Below, one piece after another: positions 54,588 through 63,163 of a stretch of 64,000 bases of DNA. Source of the stretch: Burkholderiaceae bacterium (lineage in GTDB: Bacteria > Pseudomonadota > Gammaproteobacteria > Burkholderiales > Burkholderiaceae_D); contig JARLJG010000068.1 in assembly GCA_031291325.1 (NCBI GenBank), positions 62,001-126,000 on the forward strand. Direction: 5' to 3'. The position numbers and the translations under genes were made by a program. The notes under the pieces were generated by a model, which was not told the origin of the DNA, did not search any database, and worked only from the letters and a program-made list of their open reading frames with translations. Position 1 is the first letter of the stretch. The number at the start of each line of letters is the position of its first letter.

Positions 54588-55874
54588 ATGAGCCAGGACG
54601 AAACCCCTGATGTGTCGATTTCCGACGCTGCGCCGAAGGTCGCGCCCGAGAACGTAGCGCTGCGGGCGCAGCCGCGCCCGGTGACGCGCTTGAATCGGCG
54701 AACGCTGGCGCTGCTGACCGGCGGCCTCGGCGTAGCCGTGCTGGGCGCAACGATGTGGTCGTTGCAGCCTACGCATCGGCGCGGCGGCAGCGAGCCTGCC
54801 GAGCTTTACAACGTCGATCGCGTCTCGCGCTCCGAAGGACTGGACCAGCTTCCCGTTGATTACTCCAAGCTGCCGCCCAAGGTGCCAGAGCTGGGGCCGC
54901 CGTTGCCCGGCGACCTGGGGCCGGCCATCGTAAAGTCTCAGCAGCCGGCCGTGGCCCAATACTCGCCGCCCGGCCAAGACCCGGGCGCCGCCGAGCGTGA
55001 CGCACGGCGCAAGGAAGCCGAAGCGGCAGCGGGATCATCGGTATTCTTCCGCTCCAGCAATCAACGCGCCGCCGCTAGTGCGCCGGCGCAGGTGGCCGCT
55101 GCCGGCCCGACATCTGGCTTGACCGGCTTCGATCCGCAGGCCGCTGGCCCGGCCTCGACGGCGGCCCAGCCCGCAGACCCGACTGCCGCGCAGAACCGGC
55201 AAGACCAGAAGGAGGCGTTCCAGAAAGCCGGAACTACGGAAACACGTAATTCCGGCAATCTGCAAATGCCGACTTCGCCGTACCAGGTGATGGCCGGCAC
55301 GGTGATCGCCGCGGCGCTCGTAACGGGCATCAAGTCCGACCTGCCGGGCGACGTGATCGGCACGGTGACGGAGCCGGTGTACGACACCGCGACCGGCCGC
55401 TATCTGCTGATCCCGCAGGGATCGCGCATCTTCGGCAAATACAACAGCCAGGTCGCTTATGGGCAGAGCCGCGTGCAGGTGGTGTGGAACCGGGTCATCC
55501 TGCCGGACACGTCATCGCTCACGCTCGACAACTTGGCCGGCACCGACCCGGCCGGCTACGCCGGCCTGGAGGATGGCGTCGATTGGCATTGGGACCGCAT
55601 CTTTGCAGGCGCGGCACTGACGACGCTACTAGGCGTCGGTGCTGAGTTGGCCGCGCCGGAGAACCGCCAGGGCGGCGATCGCGTCATCGTCGCTGGGCGC
55701 GACAGCTTGCAGGACAGCGTGAATCAGGCGGGACAGGAGATGACTCGGCGCAACCTCAACATCCAGCCGACGCTGACCGAGAGGCCGGGCTTGCCTGTGC
55801 GCATCATCGTCAACCGCGATCTTGTGCTGCGGCCCTATCAACCGTTGTTCTTCAACCGGGGGACTTCACGATGA
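54588..55874 (+). CDS. trbI: Conjugal transfer protein TrbI
   Basis: A 428-residue VirB10-like protein. The ATG at 54588 is 8 bases from GGGGGA; an ATG two codons earlier overlaps the trbG stop and is also possible. A membrane helix at about 40-58 is followed by a Pro/Ala-rich linker and the VirB10 C-terminal beta-barrel domain (about 230-410), with VYDTATGRYLLIPQGSRIFG as hallmark. It spans inner membrane to outer core and senses ATP energy. The DUF2274 gene overlaps the stop. Confidence 0.96.
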   Translation: MSQDETPDVSISDAAPKVAPENVALRAQPRPVTRLNRRTLALLTGGLGVAVLGATMWSLQPTHRRGGSEPAELYNVDRVSRSEGLDQLPVDYSKLPPKVPELGPPLPGDLGPAIVKSQQPAVAQYSPPGQDPGAAERDARRKEAEAAAGSSVFFRSSNQRAAASAPAQVAAAGPTSGLTGFDPQAAGPASTAAQPADPTAAQNRQDQKEAFQKAGTTETRNSGNLQMPTSPYQVMAGTVIAAALVTGIKSDLPGDVIGTVTEPVYDTATGRYLLIPQGSRIFGKYNSQVAYGQSRVQVVWNRVILPDTSSLTLDNLAGTDPAGYAGLEDGVDWHWDRIFAGAALTTLLGVGAELAAPENRQGGDRVIVAGRDSLQDSVNQAGQEMTRRNLNIQPTLTERPGLPVRIIVNRDLVLRPYQPLFFNRGTSR

Positions 55875-56098
55875 GCACGACGCGCAAGCTGCGACTGGGG
55901 CCGCTGCCGAAAACCGAGAGCGTCAAACTGACCTTTGCGTGCCCGACCGCCCTGAAGGCCGATCTAGACCGCTACGCCGCGCTTCACGCGCAGGCGTACG
56001 GCGAAGCGGTCGATGCAACGACGCTGATCCCGCACATGCTGGAGGCGTTCATCGCCGGGGATCGCGAGTTCAAACGGGGGAGGGGCGTCAAGGGATGA
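55871..56098 (+). CDS. DUF2274 domain protein
   Basis: A 75-residue protein, MSTTRKLRLGPLPKTESVKL followed by CPTALKADLDRYAALHAQAY and LIPHMLEAFIAGDREF, the full DUF2274 domain. It resembles a small RHH-type DNA-binding protein and regularly closes the trb operon of Tn4371-type ICEs. It overlaps trbI by ATGA. After it the conserved backbone ends and cargo begins. Confidence 0.92.
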   Translation: MSTTRKLRLGPLPKTESVKLTFACPTALKADLDRYAALHAQAYGEAVDATTLIPHMLEAFIAGDREFKRGRGVKG

Positions 56099-56290
56099 TC
56101 GCCGTGGGCCTTCGTCTTCGCGATCGGTGCCATCGCGGCGTGCCTGCATGTCGCCACGTAGGCGGTGCACATTTACTGCGCAGTGAATATGGCCGCCCTA
56201 TCGAATATGAGGCTGCGGTCCTCGCGTGCTGCCCTCTCGCACGTACGGCGCGATCGAACTTTGCAGCGCTGAGGCGGCCGCTACGAAGCC

Positions 56291-57016
56291 CTATACGTTG
56301 GATGTTCGACGAGCCAGGATCGAGATGATCACGGGCGTGGGGGTTCCCGGGGGCAAGTTGGGATTGGCGTGTTGAACGTATGGGAACGGAGTGGCCCCTT
56401 GATTCCAGTCCAGCACTTGCACGTCGGTCACCGCAAATCCGGTGTTCTTGAACATGTAGTCTTCGTACTCTTTCGCCATCCCATCTTTGATTTCAGTCTC
56501 GCTAACTCCCGGTGGGACGGCACCACGTTGCACGGTATGCACCCACTCGACGGACGGCGGGCAGAGCGGCGCAACGACCAGCCGGTCCTCAACGTTTTCT
56601 CGATATACCTTGGGCTTTTGCTCTGCGCGCAGGTCGGTCGGAGTGCGCTTGTCATTGTCGTCGGGATGAGAGCCGATGAACCACCCAACAACGACCTTCG
56701 GCTGGAAGGCCTCGATTGCTTTAAGCAGGTCGTCGGACGGCTCGAACAGGTCGGACTGGATGATCTCCGCAGTCGCCCCGTGGGTTTGCAATCGGGCGCG
56801 AGCGCGTTCAATCAAATGGGGGTTGTTGTCGATGGCCAAGACGGGCCGAGAGGCAGCGAGGCTTAGCGTACTCCATCCGGCTCCGCAGCCCACTTCCAAT
56901 GTCGCTTCAGCAGGAGCGATCCCGCTGAGACGAGCATAGATTTTGTCGCTGTCGAATTGCGACGATTCACGCTCCCAGAACTCCGAATAATCTTTTGGTG
57001 TCATTCGCTGCAGCAT
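56291..57016 (-). CDS. SAM-dependent methyltransferase (class I)
   Basis: A 241-residue protein from ATG 57016 with GGGGG 6 bases upstream; a second ATG four codons later is possible. Motif I LEVGCGAGWSTLSLAA (about 40-55) and the acidic motif II end VLAIDNNPHLIERARARL are clear. QSDLFEP is the post-II site. The C-terminal half (about 110-241) is not recognised and gives no substrate. It lies on the minus strand behind the backbone and next to AbiE genes; a modification or defence role is possible. Confidence 0.8.
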   Translation of the reverse strand: MLQRMTPKDYSEFWERESSQFDSDKIYARLSGIAPAEATLEVGCGAGWSTLSLAASRPVLAIDNNPHLIERARARLQTHGATAEIIQSDLFEPSDDLLKAIEAFQPKVVVGWFIGSHPDDNDKRTPTDLRAEQKPKVYRENVEDRLVVAPLCPPSVEWVHTVQRGAVPPGVSETEIKDGMAKEYEDYMFKNTGFAVTDVQVLDWNQGATPFPYVQHANPNLPPGTPTPVIISILARRTSNV

Positions 57017-57086
57017 TACTGCCCCCGTTAAATTTACAAATTTCTAGTAGGTTTGCGACTGCGCAATTCGCGCCGCGGCAACATGA

Positions 57087-58142
57087 TCAAATCAGGATAT
57101 TGTCAGCACTCGGCTCAGGATCGGCGGGGTCTCGAATCGCATTCGCCTTCTCTTGGATGGCCTGGCATTGCTGGAGGAGGGCCTCGAACGATTCGACGTC
57201 ATCGAGGAACAGCCCGTCGTCTACCATGTGCTGGTAGTCAGCGGCCAACTTGGCCAGGGCTTCGTCGTTGGGCACCAGGCACAGCCCGTCCGAGACGGCA
57301 GCGTGGTAGTCGATCGATGCGCCATCCGGGCTTTTTTCCGAGAAGAAGATGCTCTTGTGATCGGCCACTGCCTTTGCGAGCGCCCTGTCAGCAATCGCCG
57401 CGTCAGCGAAGCCGGCGGCGTCCAAACGCGTGACGTCGTGCCAATGACGGGCAAAGCGCTCACCACCGCGAAAGACACCTTGCGCACAAAACACGTGGAT
57501 CGCGGTGGCCTTCTCCCAGAAGGTCCGCTCGGCACGCATCACCTGCGGTGTCGCCTCGGGGAATTCCACGCCTTGCAGGTGTGCGGCAGCATCGCAACGG
57601 ACCGTGCGCGGTTCGCAGGGCTCTCCGGTGGAGCGTGCGCCGAATTCGAGCATGACCGCCGGCGGCACATAGCCTGTTCCAGAAGCCAGCGGCGTGTAGT
57701 CGATGAATACCTTGTCGCCTTCGGCGCGAGCCTGGGCCGGCAGGCCCTGCTGCTCCAGGTCCTGTTGAAGCCGCGGGACGACCTCGGCCGTCACCCATTC
57801 AGCGAGCCGGGAGCGAATCTCCTTGCTCCATTTCTTTTCCTGGCTCTTGCTGGCGGGAAGGGGCGTGCCTGCCTCGCCGATGAGATCGCCGGCGATGGCG
57901 CGGATGTCATAGGTGAGATCGACGTCCTCGGAAAAACGCTGGATGACGCCGTAGGCCTTTGACAGTGAGGTGCCGCCCTTGAAGATCAGATGCGGCGCGT
58001 AGGGTGCGTTGAAGAGGTGTCCCAGAGCCCACACTACCCAGACGTCCTTTTCCAGCAGGTGGGGAGGGCGGCCGGAAGCATTGGCCGCCTGGGCCAGGGC
58101 TTCCAGACGTTCATCGACAGACAGATCGAAGAACTTAGCCAT
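57087..58142 (-). CDS. abiEii: AbiEii/AbiGii-type nucleotidyltransferase toxin
   Basis: A 351-residue protein of the DUF1814 family. The nucleotidyltransferase core has GGTSLSK at residues 56-62 and SEDVDL with Asp73/Asp75 as metal ligands; a later block, AERTFWEKATAIHVF, carries the conserved catalytic-type Glu/Lys. AbiE systems stop phage by toxin-driven growth arrest through nucleotidyl transfer. It overlaps the AbiEi-like gene by 8 bases, so the pair is translated together. Confidence 0.9.
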   Translation of the reverse strand: MAKFFDLSVDERLEALAQAANASGRPPHLLEKDVWVVWALGHLFNAPYAPHLIFKGGTSLSKAYGVIQRFSEDVDLTYDIRAIAGDLIGEAGTPLPASKSQEKKWSKEIRSRLAEWVTAEVVPRLQQDLEQQGLPAQARAEGDKVFIDYTPLASGTGYVPPAVMLEFGARSTGEPCEPRTVRCDAAAHLQGVEFPEATPQVMRAERTFWEKATAIHVFCAQGVFRGGERFARHWHDVTRLDAAGFADAAIADRALAKAVADHKSIFFSEKSPDGASIDYHAAVSDGLCLVPNDEALAKLAADYQHMVDDGLFLDDVESFEALLQQCQAIQEKANAIRDPADPEPSADNILI

Positions 58143-58731
58143 GCGACACCAGCGCGCTCACTTCCTTTGCCATCCATGTCGGCAGGCGCGCACGTGCCGA
58201 TGCGACTTCCTTCATCTCGGCCGGCGGCAGTTTGGCGCGTAGCTTGCGCAGCGCTTCACCGGCGCGCTCGGGCCCCAGCCAGGCCAGCGCCCGCACAACA
58301 TCGCCGGCAGCGCGGCCAGGAAAGATCAACTGCCACACCGGCGCGTGCCGGAATTCGACGGTCTGCGCTCCCAGCTTCAAACGGCGGCTGGGGCCGGAGG
58401 TCAGATAGACGGAGCGCACGGGCACTTGGGTCGTGAGGCCCAGCGCGTTCGCGGCCGCCGCACCGTGCGACACGATGGTTTCGCCGCGCTGGTGGGCCAG
58501 CCCCTCGACCATTTTGGAGGCCGAGGGGGCACGGGACCCGAAACGGCTCTCCACCGGCAGCACATAGATGCCGCGGCCAGCGCGCAGCAGGGCACCGCGC
58601 TGCACGAGCCGGGACAACACCTGATCCACTGCCGCGCGGTTTCCCAAATGCAGCAGCTCCTTGGCGACCAAGGGCGTGCCTTCCGGCAATCCGGTGGCGT
58701 GCTCCAGAACTTGTTTGGCAAGGGTTTGCAT
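58135..58731 (-). CDS. abiEi: AbiEi-type antitoxin (DUF6088)
   Basis: A 198-residue protein starting at ATG 58731 behind AGGAG. The N-terminal winged HTH (GTPLVAKELLHLGNRAAVDQVLSRLVQRGALLRAG) and the C-terminal antitoxin region with GETIVSHGAAAANALG, SVYLTSGPSRRLKLG match DUF6088/AbiEi proteins, which bind inverted repeats in their own promoter and counter the toxin in a type IV manner. A strong promoter and an 8-bp dyad lie just upstream. Residues of the first block are about 17-51. Confidence 0.88.
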   Translation of the reverse strand: MQTLAKQVLEHATGLPEGTPLVAKELLHLGNRAAVDQVLSRLVQRGALLRAGRGIYVLPVESRFGSRAPSASKMVEGLAHQRGETIVSHGAAAANALGLTTQVPVRSVYLTSGPSRRLKLGAQTVEFRHAPVWQLIFPGRAAGDVVRALAWLGPERAGEALRKLRAKLPPAEMKEVASARARLPTWMAKEVSALVSHG

Positions 58732-58755
58732 TGTGGGAATCTCCTAACTGATAGA

Positions 58756-58784
58756 AGTATAAAGGGATTTCTGACACTTTTCAA
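58756..58784 (-). promoter_or_regulatory. AbiE operon promoter
   Basis: On the minus strand TTGAAA (58784-58779) and TATACT (58761-58756) are exactly 17 bases apart, 25 bases before the abiEi start. It is the best sigma-70 promoter in the right-hand cargo. Confidence 0.78.
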
Positions 58785-58800
58785 GGAGTGAGGGCATCTG

Positions 58801-58821
58801 TGCTTGCCATGGAGGCAAGCA
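58801..58821. promoter_or_regulatory. 8-bp inverted repeat upstream of the AbiE promoter
   Basis: TGCTTGCC-ATGGA-GGCAAGCA is a perfect dyad 16 bases upstream of the abiE -35 box. AbiEi proteins are known to bind inverted repeats at their promoter, so this is a candidate operator; it could equally belong to the divergent gene at 58900. Confidence 0.5.
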
Positions 58822-58842
58822 TTCTCGCAATTTTCCATGCTA

Positions 58843-58859
58843 AACGAAACTTTTTCGTT
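58843..58859 (+). promoter_or_regulatory. Dyad AACGAAA-CTT-TTTCGTT before the 58900 gene
   Basis: Seven-base perfect arms around a 3-base spacer, directly before a -10-like TAAAAT (58861-58866) and 40 bases before the start at 58900. The size and position fit an operator for the XRE protein encoded downstream. Confidence 0.55.
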
Positions 58860-58899
58860 GTAAAATGCCGAAAAGCGAAATCAGACCCTTGGAGGACGA

Positions 58900-59547
58900 A
58901 TGGCCCAGCCGCCCGTAGACACAATTCCCGACCTATTGCAGCGCAGCCTGCCCCGCGAGCTGGTGATGGCCATCGAGGAAGCCTTGAGCGTCGGCGCCCA
59001 ACGCGCGCACGCCGCGTCCAAAGGCATGGACGAGGGGCACTTGCCCCATGTGGTGGGTCAGCTGCGGCATTTCCACATGAACGAGGCGTTTCATCGGGCG
59101 TTGGCGATGGGCGAAGCTTCGCCGACCGCTATTCGCGGCAACGGCATCGTCAGCGGCCGGGCCGGGGTGTTCACCTTGGCGAGGTTCAACATCCCGGACG
59201 GCTTCTGGATCAACGGCCGACGTAGCCACACGCGCCGCCAGATGTCCTATGCGAACAAGGCCATCGAGCCGTTGGTGCAACCGGAGTTGTTCGATCAATA
59301 CACCGCGCCCGCCGATGCGGTCGCGTTTTTCGTGGCGTGCTTCTCGGGCTCGTTGCATATCCAACCAGAGTCGCCCGTGTCGATCCAGATTGCGGTACCG
59401 GACCGCGAGATGCGCGGCTGGCTGTTCAAGGAACCGCTGAGTGCGTTTCTGCAGCGGTACGAACAAAAGCCGGCGGTGCAGGACGATTTGGCCAAGCCCA
59501 AGCTCAAGAAGATCAAGAAGCAGGCAAACGATGGCAGCGCGTCATGA
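58900..59547 (+). CDS. Unknown protein co-operonic with XRE-ImmA peptidase
   Basis: A 215-residue soluble protein, start behind GGAGG. I do not recognise the family with certainty. Visible features are HLPHVVGQLRHFHMNEAFHRAL (about 48-69), a central SRAGVFTLARFNIPDGFWIN-like block (GRAGVFTLARFNIPDGFWIN, 86-105), and a basic Lys-rich tail (KPKLKKIKKQ). Its stop overlaps the XRE-ImmA start by ATGA, so the two are coupled. By context it may be the substrate, toxin or inhibitor handled by that peptidase. Confidence 0.7.
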   Translation: MAQPPVDTIPDLLQRSLPRELVMAIEEALSVGAQRAHAASKGMDEGHLPHVVGQLRHFHMNEAFHRALAMGEASPTAIRGNGIVSGRAGVFTLARFNIPDGFWINGRRSHTRRQMSYANKAIEPLVQPELFDQYTAPADAVAFFVACFSGSLHIQPESPVSIQIAVPDREMRGWLFKEPLSAFLQRYEQKPAVQDDLAKPKLKKIKKQANDGSAS

Positions 59548-60752
59548 GCCGCGGTGGTATTCAAGGCTTTGAAAGTGAGCGCCTCAGTCAGATTCTTGCC
59601 GCGCGGCGTTTGAGCCAAGCGCAACTTGCCTCGCTGGTCGGCGTGTCGCCCGCGACGGTCAGCAAATGGCGGTCGGGCAATCAGGCGCCCGAACGGGAAA
59701 CCCTGGAGCGCCTTGCCGGCGTGGTCAACGTCACGCCCGAATGGTTCACGCGCGCGCCCTCGGCCAAGGTGTCGCTGCCGCTGTTTCGCAGTAACGCGTC
59801 CGCCCACGTGGCGGCACGCGCGATGCTGGAGGCGCGCATGGAGTGGGCGCAGGACGTCGCGCTCGCGTTGTCGGAATTCGTGGATTATCCGGCGTTGAAT
59901 TTACCGACCCGGCAGTTCAAGGAGCCCGATGAGATCACGCCTGACGAGATTGAACTGGCGGCCAGCGAATGTCGCGATCTTTGGCGTATCGGCCGCACGG
60001 CGGTGCCGGACTTGGCGCTGGCCATCGAAGGCGCTGGGGTGGTCCTGATCCGCGAGGAAACGGGCATTTCGCAGATTGAGGGCCTGTCTGCATGGAGCGA
60101 TGCACTGGGGCGCCCGCTGGTCTTGCTTTCGGCCGACAAGGACAACGGCTATCGAAGTCGTTTCGACTTGGCGCACGAACTTGGCCACCTGATCTTGCAT
60201 CGGTTCATTCCCCGGCCGACCGAACGTGACCGTCATAAGCAACTGGAACAGCAAGCCCATCGCTTTGCGGGTGCATTCCTGCTGCCGGCCGAAACGTTTG
60301 CCAATGAAGTCCGCACGCCGGTGACTTTGGACGATCTTCTCTTGCTCAAACGCAGATGGGGTGTGTCCGTCGCTGCGATCGTGATGCGTTTGCGTGCGCT
60401 GAAGATTCTGGATGAAGAAGCGGCGCAGTCGCTGTTCAAACGTCGGTCCGCCCGTTGGGGCGCAAAGTCCGAGCCGGGCGACGGCGATAGGCAGCCCGAG
60501 CGGCCGCGCCTGCTGCGTCGAACGATCGATCTTCTCGTCGAGGAAAATGTGATGCCGCTCGACTCGATCCCCAGGCACATTGGCTTGGCGGCCCATGACA
60601 TCGAGATGCTGGCTGGCTTATCGGAAGGGTACTTCCAGGGCAAGCCCAAGGTTGTGCAGTTGGCTCGGTTGCGTTCAGTGCCCAGCAGCGCGGACGCACC
60701 GGTTGCCACGGACAGCAACGTCGTGCCGTTTCGATTTTCGCCGAAGCGTTGA
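59544..60752 (+). CDS. XRE regulator fused to ImmA/IrrE metallopeptidase
   Basis: The ATG at 59544 overlaps the previous stop, giving 402 residues. Residues 10-65 are an HTH_XRE domain (LSQAQLASLVGVSPATVSKW). The ImmA/IrrE zinc peptidase follows: HELGH at 211-215, with the third ligand probably Glu235 in EQQAHRFAGAFLLP. Such proteins act as repressors that cleave or are cleaved when a stress signal arrives, switching on neighbouring genes. A dyad stands in the operon promoter. A short ORF and the Argonaute gene lie directly downstream, so it may control them. Confidence 0.9.
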   Translation: MSRGGIQGFESERLSQILAARRLSQAQLASLVGVSPATVSKWRSGNQAPERETLERLAGVVNVTPEWFTRAPSAKVSLPLFRSNASAHVAARAMLEARMEWAQDVALALSEFVDYPALNLPTRQFKEPDEITPDEIELAASECRDLWRIGRTAVPDLALAIEGAGVVLIREETGISQIEGLSAWSDALGRPLVLLSADKDNGYRSRFDLAHELGHLILHRFIPRPTERDRHKQLEQQAHRFAGAFLLPAETFANEVRTPVTLDDLLLLKRRWGVSVAAIVMRLRALKILDEEAAQSLFKRRSARWGAKSEPGDGDRQPERPRLLRRTIDLLVEENVMPLDSIPRHIGLAAHDIEMLAGLSEGYFQGKPKVVQLARLRSVPSSADAPVATDSNVVPFRFSPKR

Positions 60753-60762
60753 TCGGCGCGTC

Positions 60763-60900
60763 TATGGAGGTCAGTGAACCGATGAATGACGTTGGCGGAA
60801 TACCGAGTAACAAACCATTCCGCCTGGCACGGTTGATCTGGCTCATCGGTGCACCAACCGAAAAAATCCGGGCGCTGGTCCGGCACAACAAGGGGATGTG
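60763..60900 (+). CDS. Short ORF between XRE-ImmA and Argonaute genes
   Basis: An open frame of 45 codons from ATG 60763, or 39 from ATG 60781, the latter with GGAGG 11 bases upstream. It ends 7 bases before the Argonaute start. The product, with PFRLARLIWLIGAPTEKIRA in the middle, would be basic and partly hydrophobic. I do not recognise it. It could be a real small protein, a leader peptide coupling translation to ago, or chance. Confidence 0.35.
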
Positions 60901-60907
60901 ACGGCCT

Positions 60908-63163
60908 ATGGGACGACAGCTGCAGCTCAATTTCACGCCGCTGCGAGTGCGCGGCGATGCCATTCGGCTGCAGACCTTGCCCTTCAAGGACGCGCAGCAG
61001 CTCCGGGACCTGCGCGACGAGCACCGCGCGCATTACGCCGTGACCCGTCGCTCGGATCACATCGTGGCGCTCCCGCTTGCGTTGGGTGCCGCGCCCATTG
61101 GCGAAGAGAAGGTTGTTTCGGTAGTTGAGAATGCTTCGCTTATTCGCCCGCTGCTCGAACAACGTCTCGTGACCTTGCTCAGTTCCAATCGGCGACTGGT
61201 GGCGCGCTATAACCCGATTACCACGGTTGGTCGCACGTTGCCGACGGGCTTCATCGAAGCCGACAGGCATCTTCATCTGCAGTCGCGCGTCTTGATCGCG
61301 ATCCGCTCGTTAAAGCTGCCGGACTCAGAACCACTCGGTCTTTTGTGGGACATCGAAATTCAGAAGACCTGCGCAACCAGCCTTGCCGTCTTGCATGAGC
61401 AAGGCGTTCGGCTGGATGGGTTGACGGTCGAGCGCCTGGTGCCGGTCGAAGATGTGCGCATGCTGCCTTATCGGCGGTTGGTGGGTCGGGTCGGCGCCAT
61501 CACAGACGGCCACGCACGCCTGTCCGAGCGCTTTCAGAACGTGGAGGAGCTGCTTCCACTCGACAAGCTGTACCTGGAGGCGTCGCCTGAAAATCTTCGG
61601 CACCTGCTGCAGCATTTCACGCGGAACACGTCGGCCAGGGTGCTGGGCAAGATCGATGAGATCGTGTTCGAGAACAGCAGAGGGCGTGCGCGCATGGAGC
61701 ACATCGCCCGCATTTCAGACTGGCTCCGCGGCCTCGGCGAGATCGAGCTGCAAGAAGGTCTCAGCGTCGGCATTGGCAACCTGCTGAGCGAGAAAGATGC
61801 GCAGAACTTCCCCCGTTTTACCGAGGGCACGACGCCGACCTATGTTTTTGACGCCGGGACGCTCAAGTCGGAGTCGCGGGCTGCGGTCGGGCTGAGCAAG
61901 TTTGGCCCCTACAGCCGGCACGTCTTCACGCCCACTCGGCCAAATGTCTGCGTGATCTGCGACCGCGCGCGGCGTGGTCAATTTGAACTGTTCCTGCGGA
62001 AGTTTCGGGATGGCCTGACGGTCGACGGCAAGTCACTGCCGTTTGGACGAGGGTTTCTCGGCATTTATGGACTGCAGGACATCAACCTGACCTTCGTGGA
62101 GGCAGACGCCTTCACGGCCGACGCCTACCATGCGGCTGCTTCCAAAGCAGTCCGGATGGCCGCCGAGGGCACGCCCTGGCATCTGGCCTTGGTGCAGACC
62201 GAGCGAGACTCGCGCCAGTTGGCGCCGCAGAAGAATCCGTATCTGGTGGCCAAGGCGGCGTTTCTCTCCAATCAGATCCCCACGCAGTTCGTCGCATTCG
62301 AGACGTTCTCGATGGCGCCGCTCAGTCTCGCCTACACCCTTAGCAATCTCGCCCTTGCGGTCTATGCCAAGCTCGGTGGCATTCCCTGGTTGATCAAGTC
62401 GGACAAGGGCATCGCGCACGAGGTGGTCATCGGCCTAGGCAGCGCGGCGATTGGCGAATCCCGTTTTTCCAGGAAAGAAAGAATCGTCGGCATTACCAGC
62501 GTCTTTCGCGGCGACGGCGGCTATCTGCTGTCGAATCTGTCGAACGCCGTCCCCATGTCGAAGTACGGCGAGGCTCTGACGGAATCATTGCAGGCGACGC
62601 TTCAGCGTGTGCGCAGCGAGATGAACTGGATCAAGGGCGATTCGGTACGCGTGATCGTGCATGCGTTCAAGCCAATGCGCAATACGGAGGTCGAATCGGT
62701 CAAGGCGGCGTTGAAGGAATTCTCTGAATTCGATCTGCAGTTCGCCTTCCTGCACGTCAAACAGGACCATCCGTATCTGCTATTTGACGATGATTCCATC
62801 GGAACTAAGGGCAGGGGAGAGAAGACGCCGGTTCGAGGCCTCTTTGCGGAAGTTGGACACAACGAGACGTTGTTGACGTTGACGGGGCCGCAGCAGCTTA
62901 AGCGCCCGACGGATGGCTTGCCCAAACCGCTGTTGCTAAGCCTGCATCGCGATTCGACGTTCACGGACATCATCTATCTCACCAAACAGGTGTATTGGTT
63001 TTCTAACCATTCCTGGCGCAGTTTTTTGCCGGCGGCGATGCCGGTCACCATCTACTACTCCGACCTTGTCGCGGGCCTCTTAGGACGGCTTGACCGTTTG
63101 GGTAGTAGGTGGAGCCCGAGTGTGATGCTGGGCAAGATCGGCACAACACGGTGGTTCCTGTGA
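60908..63163 (+). CDS. ago: Long prokaryotic Argonaute, PIWI catalytic residues lost
   Basis: A 751-residue pAgo with MID and PIWI domains in the C-terminal half. MID: NPYLVAKAAFLSNQIPTQFV (443-462) carries the Y...K and Q of the 5'-phosphate pocket, and the Lys in NLALAVYAKLGGIPW (488) fits the last ligand. PIWI: VVIGLGSA (506-513) has Gly where active enzymes have the first catalytic Asp, VIVHAFKPMRNTEVE (582-596) lacks the second, and the C-terminus PVTIYYSDLVAGLLGRL is family-typical. The N-terminal 300 residues show no clear PAZ. It should bind guide and target without cutting. The next gene overlaps by GTGA. Confidence 0.92.
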   Translation: MGRQLQLNFTPLRVRGDAIRLQTLPFKDAQQLRDLRDEHRAHYAVTRRSDHIVALPLALGAAPIGEEKVVSVVENASLIRPLLEQRLVTLLSSNRRLVARYNPITTVGRTLPTGFIEADRHLHLQSRVLIAIRSLKLPDSEPLGLLWDIEIQKTCATSLAVLHEQGVRLDGLTVERLVPVEDVRMLPYRRLVGRVGAITDGHARLSERFQNVEELLPLDKLYLEASPENLRHLLQHFTRNTSARVLGKIDEIVFENSRGRARMEHIARISDWLRGLGEIELQEGLSVGIGNLLSEKDAQNFPRFTEGTTPTYVFDAGTLKSESRAAVGLSKFGPYSRHVFTPTRPNVCVICDRARRGQFELFLRKFRDGLTVDGKSLPFGRGFLGIYGLQDINLTFVEADAFTADAYHAAASKAVRMAAEGTPWHLALVQTERDSRQLAPQKNPYLVAKAAFLSNQIPTQFVAFETFSMAPLSLAYTLSNLALAVYAKLGGIPWLIKSDKGIAHEVVIGLGSAAIGESRFSRKERIVGITSVFRGDGGYLLSNLSNAVPMSKYGEALTESLQATLQRVRSEMNWIKGDSVRVIVHAFKPMRNTEVESVKAALKEFSEFDLQFAFLHVKQDHPYLLFDDDSIGTKGRGEKTPVRGLFAEVGHNETLLTLTGPQQLKRPTDGLPKPLLLSLHRDSTFTDIIYLTKQVYWFSNHSWRSFLPAAMPVTIYYSDLVAGLLGRLDRLGSRWSPSVMLGKIGTTRWFL

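Noticed and set aside
60908-63163. Argonaute as an active DNA- or RNA-guided nuclease
   Set aside because: The first catalytic Asp is Gly and the second is absent, so slicing is not expected.
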